Part shown: one piece after another, positions 57,964-64,000 of the stretch
Layout: every line of letters begins with the position of its first letter
How positions within the stretch are numbered: position 1 is the first letter of the stretch
NCBI GenBank assembly: GCA_947630735.1
Contig: CANRIR010000001.1
Span: 54,579 to 118,578, forward strand
Direction: 5' to 3'
Length of the DNA: 64,000 nt
From: an uncultured Marvinbryantia sp.
Lineage (GTDB): Bacteria > Bacillota > Clostridia > Lachnospirales > Lachnospiraceae
Program-made: the position numbers and the translations under genes
The notes under the pieces: generated by a model
The model's database searches: none
Seen by the model: the letters and a program-made list of their open reading frames with translations, nothing else
What the model was told of the DNA's origin: nothing

Positions 57964-58698
57964 ATGCAAAAAGAAAAGATAACGGGATTTTTCAGGAACA
58001 AGGGGACGCTGGGCGTGCTGACGCTTATGCTGGTGGGGATCACCGCATTCGCCACATACCGCGCAGGCTATGACAGCACAGAGCAAAAAGCGCAGGACCT
58101 GGCCGTCCAGAAGGAGCAGGAGACAGAGACCGCCGCACAGGAGGGTCTGGAGGCCGCGGGACAGGACGTGCTGGCACAGCTTGAGAACTCGCCGCAGCCG
58201 GAGACCGTGCAGGAGACGGAGACCGAAAAATCGGTGGATGTGAGCGCTTCCACAGTGCAGGCGATCATTCAGCCTACGGTAAACTTCCAGGATGATTCCA
58301 TGCTGACATGGCCCGCGGCGGGCAGGGTCCTGATGGACTACAACATGGACAGCACTGTCTATTTCAAGACGCTGAACCAGTATAAGTACAATCCGGCCAT
58401 GATCATCAGCAGCCCGGTGGGCAATCAGGTCGTGGCCTCCGCGAAGGGGATCGTGGAATCCATCACGGTGGACGAGGAGACCGGAACTACGCTGAAGCTG
58501 AACCTGGGCAACGACTATAAACTGATCTACGGTCAGCTGAAAGAGCTCGCGGTGTCCGAGGGCCAGGTGGTGGAGCAGGGCCAGCTTCTGGGCTATGTGA
58601 GCGAACCTACGAAATACTATGTGGAGGAGGGAAGCAACCTCTACTTCCGCATGGAGAAGGACGGGAAGGCTGTAGACCCGTACCTGTATCTGGAATAG
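57964..58698 (+). CDS. SpoIIQ-like M23 domain protein, apparently inactive
   Basis: A 244-aa protein with one membrane helix (residues 17-35), a Glu/Gln-rich linker and a LytM/M23 domain (about 115-244; WPAAGRVLMDYN, then SSPVGNQVVASAKGIVESI, YKLIYGQLKELAVSEGQVV and LGYVSEPTKYY). The zinc ligands of active M23 enzymes are missing: no HXXXD in the first motif and YGQL where HXHL is expected. This matches the forespore SpoIIQ that binds SpoIIIAH rather than cutting peptidoglycan. ATG 57964 has AGGAGTG upstream. It directly follows spoIID. Confidence 0.85.
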   Translation: MQKEKITGFFRNKGTLGVLTLMLVGITAFATYRAGYDSTEQKAQDLAVQKEQETETAAQEGLEAAGQDVLAQLENSPQPETVQETETEKSVDVSASTVQAIIQPTVNFQDDSMLTWPAAGRVLMDYNMDSTVYFKTLNQYKYNPAMIISSPVGNQVVASAKGIVESITVDEETGTTLKLNLGNDYKLIYGQLKELAVSEGQVVEQGQLLGYVSEPTKYYVEEGSNLYFRMEKDGKAVDPYLYLE

Positions 58699-58725
58699 AG
58701 CCGCTTTTGCGGCTCTGTTTCATTT
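58697..58725 (+). terminator. Terminator after the spoIIQ-like gene
   Basis: Eight-pair stem AGAGCCGC/GCGGCTCT with a TTTT loop, then GTTTCATTTT. It overlaps the stop codon. Confidence 0.75.
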
Positions 58726-58732
58726 TCTCCCT

Positions 58733-59569
58733 TCAGCCCTGGCTGAGGACTTCGTTCATGCTGCCTGTGCGGTAGCCCTGCAGGTCCAGGGTTACATAGG
58801 AAAAACCGAGATCCCGCAGACGGGCGGCGATGCTTTCCCGCAGGGGTTTTTCCAGGATTTTTGCAGATTCTTCAGGCAATACCTCGATCCGCGCAAGTGT
58901 GCCGTGGACGCGCACCCGCATCTGTCCAAATCCCAGAGACGACAAAAACTCCTCTGCCTGTTCCACCATCCGAAGTTTTTCCTCCGTGATGAGTTCGCCG
59001 TAGACGAACCGGGAGGCCAGGCAGGCGCAGGAGGGCTTGTTCCAGGTGGGCAGGCCCAGCTCCTTTGACAGCAGGCGGATCTCCTGCTTGCCAAGCCCGG
59101 CGGTCTGCAGGGGGCTTAAGACGCCCAGCTCGCGCACAGCCGCAAGGCCGGGCCGGTAATCGCCGTTGTCGTCCATGTTGGAACCCTCCGCCACATGGGA
59201 AAAACCGTGCTGAGCGGCTGTATCCGTGATCCTGCCCAGCAGCTCCCGCTTGCACAGATAGCATCGGTCAGGCGGATTTTCGGCAAATCCTTTCACCTGC
59301 ATGACGTCGAGATCCACGAATAGCTGCCGGATGTGCCCGCGCGTGCAGAATTCCACGGCTTCTCTGTTCTCGCGCCCGGAAAAGCAGGACGCTCTGGCGG
59401 TGACGGCGACGGCGTCATCCCCCAGAACATAGTGCGCCGTCTTTAACAGAAAAGCGGAGTCCACGCCGCCGGAAAACGCCACGGCCACCCTGCCCAGGCC
59501 GCGCAGGTATGCGCGCAGCTGTTCCAGCTTTTCAAAGTGCTGCGCTGTCATTTCTTTTGTTTCTTTCAT
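58733..59569 (-). CDS. larE: Sulfur transferase LarE
   Basis: A 278-aa PP-loop enzyme that sulfurates the pyridinium precursor of the nickel-pincer cofactor of lactate racemase and related enzymes. ATP-binding SGGVDS at residues 33-38; other family motifs are NPPDRCYLCKRELL and SNMDDNGDYRPGLAA. Cys residues cluster at 103, 106 and 181/183 (PSCACLASR), more than the single sacrificial Cys of the lactobacillus enzyme, which suggests a [4Fe-4S]-type catalytic LarE. The start at 59569 is chosen; the long ORF extending to 60958 is antisense to the subtilase. No larA, larB or larC is seen nearby. Confidence 0.9.
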   Translation of the reverse strand: MKETKEMTAQHFEKLEQLRAYLRGLGRVAVAFSGGVDSAFLLKTAHYVLGDDAVAVTARASCFSGRENREAVEFCTRGHIRQLFVDLDVMQVKGFAENPPDRCYLCKRELLGRITDTAAQHGFSHVAEGSNMDDNGDYRPGLAAVRELGVLSPLQTAGLGKQEIRLLSKELGLPTWNKPSCACLASRFVYGELITEEKLRMVEQAEEFLSSLGFGQMRVRVHGTLARIEVLPEESAKILEKPLRESIAARLRDLGFSYVTLDLQGYRTGSMNEVLSQG

Positions 59570-59612
59570 GATCCCACCCCCTTTTGTGCATGTGATGTGC
59601 CGGTTCTTTTTC

Positions 59613-59641
59613 ATATTAAACAGAGCGGAGGGTTTTGTCAA
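59613..59641 (-). promoter_or_regulatory. Promoter of larE
   Basis: Minus strand TTGACA (59636-59641), 17-base spacer, TAATAT (59613-59618). Confidence 0.65.
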
Positions 59642-59755
59642 TGCGCAGACCGTTTTGAGGCGCGCGCAGATGGGTTCCCACATAAAATGAGAGAGAGGAG
59701 GCTGCCAGCGAACGTCAAGAGACGCTGCCGGCACAGACAGGGGAAGTGAGACGAA

Positions 59756-61657
59756 ATGGCGACGGATCAGAAAATAGAAGATCTTCTGAACCTGGCGCTG
59801 GACGCCACGGAGGAAGAACGGGAAAGATCGCTGGAGCTGGATGTGGGGTTTGATGCGCAGACGAAGACGTGGGATCTGATCGTGAAATACGCGGGGAGCC
59901 TGGATGATCTGCGCGCGCAGGGGATCGGCGTGACGGAGCTGGCGGGCGGGTACGCGATCCTCTCGGCGCCGCAGTCCGCGGTTTCCTATCTGGCTTCGCT
60001 GCCGCAGATCCAGTATATGGAAAAGCCGAAGCGTCTTTTTTTCTCTGCGGCGCAGGGGCGCACGGCCTCGTGCATGGATGCCCTGCAGCTTTCCGGGATC
60101 GGCGCGGATCTGCAGCCGGTCATCCCGGGCGAATCCCCTGTGACGGACGGCAGCCGCGGGCTTTTCGGCCAGGGGGTGCTGATCGCGGTGATCGATTCCG
60201 GTGTGGACTACACCCATCCGGATTTTTGCAATGCGGACGGCACCACGCGCATTCTTGCCATCTGGGACCAGAGTGTGGAGGGTGCTCCTCCGGCCGGGTA
60301 TTCCATAGGAACAGAATATACAAAGGCGCAGATCGACGAGGCACTGCGCACGGGCGTGCGTCTGCCGACCCGGGATTTCAGCGGGCACGGCACACAGGTA
60401 CTGGGGATCGCGGCGGGAAATGGGAGAAGCGCGCAGATGGGATCCGGCGCAGCGGATTTTGGGCCGAACCGGGGCGTTGCGCCGCTGGCGTACATTCTGG
60501 CGGTAAAGCTGGGCAGCCCGAAGCCGGATTCTTTCCCGGGCACCGCGGAGCTGATGCAGGCGCTGGATTATTGTTACCGAAAGGCGCAGGAATGGGAATT
60601 GCCGATGGCCGTGAACCTGAGCTTTGGAAATGTGTACGGGCCGCACAACGGCACCGGACTTTTGGAAAGGTTTCTCGCCGACATCTCCGGCCGCTGGCGC
60701 TCGGTCATCGCGGTGGGCACCGGAAATGAGGGGACAGCCGCCGGGCATACGTCCGGAAATCTGCTCGTGGATCTCGCGCAAAGCGCAAGTGCGCGGGATG
60801 CGGCTTCGCAGGATTCCGGCGCGGGCGCGCGGATCGCAGATCCGCAGAATATACAGAGTGTCCGCGAGATCCAGCTCGGCGTTGCACCCTACGAGGCCGC
60901 GCTCAACGTGCAGCTCTGGAAGTCCTACGCGGATGAATTTGAAATTTCCATGGTGCACCCGAACGGCCAGGTCGTCGGACCGTTTCTGCCGGAGCTTGGC
61001 GCGCAGCGCTATCGCGCGGGCAGTACCGAACTGCTGGTTTTTTACGGGGAACCGAGTCCTTTTAGTATTTCACAGGAAATTTATGTTGACTTTCTTCCAG
61101 TCAATGACTACATCGACAGTGGGATCTGGCGTTTTCGGCTGAGACCGGTTCGGATCGTGAACGGCGGATATGATATGTGGCTCCCGCAGACAGAAACTCT
61201 GAATGCGGGAACCCGTTTTTATGAACCCACACCGGAGAATACGCTGACCATTCCATCCACGGCCCTGGGTGTTATCGCCGTGGGCGCGTATGACTCCAGA
61301 AGTCTTACGTATGCGCCTTTTTCCGGCCGCGGCGCAAGGGTGCAGCCGCAGCCAGCTCCCGCGCTTTTCCCGGTAAAGCCCGACCTGGCCGCACCCGGGG
61401 TGGATATCCGCACGACCGCTGTGGGAGGCGGCTACACGTCCGTCACCGGCACTTCCCTGGCCACCCCGTTTGTGACGGGCGCGGCCGCCATGCTGATGCA
61501 GTGGGGGCTGGTAAACGGAAATGATCAATATTTATACGGCGCGAAGGTGCGCGCCTATCTCATCCGCGGCGCAAGGGAGCTGCCGGGGTTCGCGCAGTAC
61601 CCCAATAACCAGGTCGGCTACGGGGCCCTGTGCGTGCGGGACAGCCTCCCGGGATAG
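59756..61657 (+). CDS. S8 family subtilisin-like protease, Csp-like
   Basis: A 633-aa serine protease. N-terminal propeptide-like domain (1-105), then the catalytic domain with Asp147 (VIDSGVD), His211 (FSGHGTQV) and Ser567 (GTSLATPF). A large beta insertion lies between His and Ser (about 325-500). There is no signal peptide. The build is that of the CspB-like subtilases of clostridia, which activate SleC during spore germination, and the neighbourhood is sporulation-related. All three catalytic residues are intact, so it is not a CspA/CspC-like pseudoprotease. GGGGAAGTGAG is upstream. General cytoplasmic protease remains possible. Confidence 0.88.
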   Translation: MATDQKIEDLLNLALDATEEERERSLELDVGFDAQTKTWDLIVKYAGSLDDLRAQGIGVTELAGGYAILSAPQSAVSYLASLPQIQYMEKPKRLFFSAAQGRTASCMDALQLSGIGADLQPVIPGESPVTDGSRGLFGQGVLIAVIDSGVDYTHPDFCNADGTTRILAIWDQSVEGAPPAGYSIGTEYTKAQIDEALRTGVRLPTRDFSGHGTQVLGIAAGNGRSAQMGSGAADFGPNRGVAPLAYILAVKLGSPKPDSFPGTAELMQALDYCYRKAQEWELPMAVNLSFGNVYGPHNGTGLLERFLADISGRWRSVIAVGTGNEGTAAGHTSGNLLVDLAQSASARDAASQDSGAGARIADPQNIQSVREIQLGVAPYEAALNVQLWKSYADEFEISMVHPNGQVVGPFLPELGAQRYRAGSTELLVFYGEPSPFSISQEIYVDFLPVNDYIDSGIWRFRLRPVRIVNGGYDMWLPQTETLNAGTRFYEPTPENTLTIPSTALGVIAVGAYDSRSLTYAPFSGRGARVQPQPAPALFPVKPDLAAPGVDIRTTAVGGGYTSVTGTSLATPFVTGAAAMLMQWGLVNGNDQYLYGAKVRAYLIRGARELPGFAQYPNNQVGYGALCVRDSLPG

Positions 61658-61672
61658 AAAGCCGTGGTTTTC

Positions 61673-63697
61673 TCAGCACTTCTCAAACACCGGCATGTAG
61701 TCGATGGGGGCTTCCACAGTCACATATGCGCCGCCGTCCAGGATCTCGCCGGTGGAAGTGAGCTTCCACTTGCCCGCGGGCAGGTATACCCGGCGGGAAA
61801 ACTCGTTGAGGTGCAGGATGGGCGCGGCCAGATATTTATCGCCAAACATGTACTGGTCCTGCAGCTCCCAGCACTTTGGATCATCCGGAAACTCGTAGAA
61901 CATGGTGCGGATGAGCGGCGAGCCGTTGGTGTGCGCCTCCTCGTAGAGCTTTTTGATGTAGTCGTGCATGGAGACGCGGATGTCATAATATTTCTTCATG
62001 ATGGCGTAGTTCTCCTCGCCGTAGCTCCACAGCTCGTTGGGCTGGCCGGTGTGCAGGTAGCCGCCGCCCCAGTCGCGCTCGTCAAGAGGCGGGATGTTGT
62101 AGGGGCCGCGGTCGCCGTGCATGCGGAACACCGCGGAGTACACCGCAAACTGGTACCAGCGGATCAAAAGCTGCTGGAAATCCGGGTCGTTCACATCGTC
62201 CGTCATAAAGCCGCCTATGTCGGTGGTCCACCAGGGGATCCCGGCCAGGCCCATGTTCAGGCCGCACTGGATCTGGTCTGCCAGGGCCTCGAAGGTGCTG
62301 GGCACGTCGCCGGACCAGATCACGTTGCCGTATTTCTGGGAGCCCGCCCAGCCGCAGCGCAGCAGATTGACCACCGGCCCCTTGTTCAGCCTGCTCATCT
62401 CGTCGTAGAAGACGCGGCTGTACATCTGGGGGTACAGATTGCTGATGGCCAGCGCCGGGCCGTCGCAGTAACGGTAGTTTTCAAAATCGTACACGCCGTA
62501 ATCCGGCTCGGAATTGTCCAGCCAGAAGGCGTCGATGCCGTAATTGTAGTAATTCTTTTTGCACACTTCCCACACGTATTTTCTGGTTTCCGGGTTGAAG
62601 GGATCGATCTCCACGCAGTCGCCCTGATAATCGTAGGTCTGGGCCGCACCGCGCTCGGTTTTGATGAGAAGGCCCTTTTCCATCATGGGCCAGAAGTTCT
62701 CGCTTTTGCGGTCCACGGAGGGCCAGATGGAGACGATGACCCGGATGCCCATGGAGTGCAGCTCGTCCACCATGGCCTTGGGATCCGGCCAGTAGGTTTT
62801 GTCAAATTTCCAGTCGCCCTGCACGGTCCAGTGGAAGAAGTCGATGACGATCTGGTCGATCTTGATGCCCTCTTTCTGGTACTGCCTTGCCACCTGGAGC
62901 ACTTCGTCCTGCGTGCGGTAGCGCAGCTTGCACTGCCAGAGGCCCATCAGCTCTTCCGGGAACATCTCCGCGCGCCCGGTAACCTGGGTGTAGTTCTGCA
63001 GGATCTGCTTAGGGTTTTCCGCGGCCGTGATCCAATAATCCATCTCTTTCGTGGCCCGGGCGATCCACTCGGTGTAGTTCTTGCCGAAGGTTACGCGGCC
63101 CACCGCGGGATTGTTCCATAGGAAGCCGTAGCCCAGGGAGGACACCGCGAAGGGCACGGAGATTTGGGAATTGCGCTGCGCCAGCTCCAGGGTGCAGCCC
63201 TTCAGATCCAGGTAGGACTGCTGGTACTGGCCCATGCCGAAGATCTTCTCGTCGTCATTGCTCTCAAACTTCAGGTTCAGGGAGTACTCGCTGCCGCCGA
63301 TGTTGCCCTTCCACTCGCGGTTGATCATCTTCAGGCAGCGGCTCTCCCGGGAGAGCGTGCCGTCGTAGGAGCGGTAGTACTCCCGCAGGATCAGCTTGTC
63401 GTCCCGGTAGAACGACAAGATGCCCACAAAGTTTACCACAACCTTCAGGCGGCCGTTTGTGACGACAGCGACCTCCCGCTTGTCGACGGTGCCGTCGCCC
63501 ACCCAGTGGTCTTCCTGGTCGATGCGGATCTGCACGTCCGCCTGGGGCACCGGCTCCGTCAGGGCCCAGTCGTTCCCGGTAAATTTTCCCTGCATGGTGG
63601 AACGCACGCGGAATGCATCTTTTCCCCACGGCTCGATGCGGCACATCTCGCCCTGGCGGTAAAATACGAGCGCGTTCTGGTCGATGGAAAATGTCAT
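61673..63697 (-). CDS. GH31 alpha-xylosidase/alpha-glucosidase
   Basis: A 674-aa cytosolic glycosidase. N-terminal beta-sandwich domain (1-230), GH31 barrel with nucleophile Asp394 in AFWLDNSEPDY and acid/base Asp464 in IWSGDVPSTF, and C-terminal beta domains. The sequence WLDNSEPDYG and lack of signal peptide point to a YicI-type alpha-xylosidase; alpha-glucosidase is the alternative. The start at 63697 has GGAGG on the minus strand. It converges with the subtilase gene. A 16-bp palindrome upstream suggests a local repressor. Confidence 0.92.
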   Translation of the reverse strand: MTFSIDQNALVFYRQGEMCRIEPWGKDAFRVRSTMQGKFTGNDWALTEPVPQADVQIRIDQEDHWVGDGTVDKREVAVVTNGRLKVVVNFVGILSFYRDDKLILREYYRSYDGTLSRESRCLKMINREWKGNIGGSEYSLNLKFESNDDEKIFGMGQYQQSYLDLKGCTLELAQRNSQISVPFAVSSLGYGFLWNNPAVGRVTFGKNYTEWIARATKEMDYWITAAENPKQILQNYTQVTGRAEMFPEELMGLWQCKLRYRTQDEVLQVARQYQKEGIKIDQIVIDFFHWTVQGDWKFDKTYWPDPKAMVDELHSMGIRVIVSIWPSVDRKSENFWPMMEKGLLIKTERGAAQTYDYQGDCVEIDPFNPETRKYVWEVCKKNYYNYGIDAFWLDNSEPDYGVYDFENYRYCDGPALAISNLYPQMYSRVFYDEMSRLNKGPVVNLLRCGWAGSQKYGNVIWSGDVPSTFEALADQIQCGLNMGLAGIPWWTTDIGGFMTDDVNDPDFQQLLIRWYQFAVYSAVFRMHGDRGPYNIPPLDERDWGGGYLHTGQPNELWSYGEENYAIMKKYYDIRVSMHDYIKKLYEEAHTNGSPLIRTMFYEFPDDPKCWELQDQYMFGDKYLAAPILHLNEFSRRVYLPAGKWKLTSTGEILDGGAYVTVEAPIDYMPVFEKC

Positions 63698-63746
63698 GAT
63701 TCATACCTCCTTGCATGATTTTTTTGAAATGTCGGTTAACGATCGC

Positions 63747-63762
63747 GTATCTTTTTAGATAC
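63747..63762. promoter_or_regulatory. Palindrome upstream of the GH31 gene
   Basis: GTATCT-TTTT-AGATAC, about 50 bases before the start codon, with GTTAACGATCGCG next to it. A LacI/GntR-type operator is plausible. The rest of 63698-63925 shows no gene. Confidence 0.4.
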
Positions 63763-63926
63763 CTGCAATTTGTTTCATCATAACACAGAATCCCAAAAAA
63801 ACATACAGATTTTTGTGCGGTCCGGCCAAAATCTTCGGACTGTTTCAGGCAGAACCGCACGGGAGTTTTCATTGTAATCGCGAGGGGCGTGTGCTACAAC
63901 CCGAGTTTGCCACTTGTAAATGCGAA

Positions 63927-64000
63927 GGGGCTGTTGCAAAATAGATGAGTAATTCATCTATGGAGCAATGGCTCCCTTTTTGTCCTTAAAAATGGAAAAC
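63927..64000. mobile_element. Possible insertion-sequence end, cut by the window
   Basis: GGGGCTGTTGCAAAATAG (63927-63944) resembles terminal repeats of IS1182-like elements. It is followed by the small hairpin TAGATGA/TCATCTA and by GGAGC/GCTCC with a T run (63962-63981), such as lies between an IS end and its transposase. No transposase is visible inside the window. Confidence 0.35.

Noticed and set aside
59570..60958. N-terminal extension of larE to 741 aa
   Set aside because: The extension is antisense to the subtilase and crosses the larE promoter; LarE length fits the start at 59569.
61664..63121. Plus-strand ORF (485 aa) opposite the GH31 gene
   Set aside because: Antisense shadow with Val/His-rich composition; GH31 motifs prove the minus strand.

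Overview
The window reads as chromosome of a GC-rich, spore-forming Clostridia, most likely a Lachnospiraceae gut anaerobe. The reasons are: spoIID, spoIIQ-like and cwlD-like sporulation genes; the MecA adaptor; anaerobic oxygen defence (reverse rubrerythrin and a desulforedoxin-domain protein); DUF6128 and DUF3786 proteins; and large Cna_B/SpaA-type surface proteins. No rRNA, tRNA, CRISPR array, prophage or sortase gene was seen. The genus is not determinable from this stretch.

Layout. 1-4.8 kb: a GH13 glycosidase, a glycogen branching enzyme and a repeat-rich DUF6128 protein on the + strand. 4.9-8.0 kb: an ECF-type sigma factor followed by a membrane-anchored beta-propeller protein, possibly a sigma/anti-sigma pair, ending stop-to-stop against a lysophospholipid acyltransferase. 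8.8-30.1 kb: a surface-protein island with a leucine-rich-repeat/Ig-like secreted protein and two giant paralogous adhesins (3089 and about 2711 aa). The two adhesins share promoter layout, 5' leader, signal-peptide cassette and a C-terminal wall-anchor cassette that is practically identical at DNA level, but have different AT-rich centres. 30.2-32.8 kb: a 54-aa small protein with its own promoter, a MATE efflux pump and a DUF3786 protein.

33-35.7 kb: GH42 beta-galactosidase and a Nudix hydrolase. 35.9-43.0 kb: a TRAP transporter (dctP, dctQ, dctM), a YcxB-like protein, a YesM/YesN-type two-component system, a second anchored DctP-like binding protein broken by a frameshift in a GC run, and a KdgF-like cupin. 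Together these suggest sensing and uptake of an acidic sugar such as a uronate. 43.1-43.25 kb holds an interspersed-repeat-like inverted element. 43.4-47.9 kb: hemolysin III family protein, then XpaC-like, TelA-like and cation diffusion facilitator genes. 48.1-49.0 kb: oxygen-defence pair. 49.1-52.8 kb: a DtxR-type regulator divergent from feoA-feoA-feoB and a FeoB-associated Cys-rich peptide, with three copies of a GTTAG-N6-CTAAC dyad placed over two promoters.

52.9-58.7 kb: mecA, a small two-gene unit with a palindrome inside its promoter, a GH18 spore-wall-type glycosidase, an N-acetylmuramoyl-L-alanine amidase, spoIID and a spoIIQ-like gene (the peptidoglycan remodelling set for sporulation, with plausible sigma-E and sigma-F promoters). 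58.7-63.7 kb: larE, a Csp-like subtilase and a GH31 alpha-xylosidase/glucosidase. The last 75 bases resemble an insertion-sequence end.

A recurring oddity is the number of unrelated short tandem repeats, in genes (48, 84, 66 and 324 bp units) and between genes (37, 27 and 66 bp units). All functional calls are from reading motifs; no database search was run.
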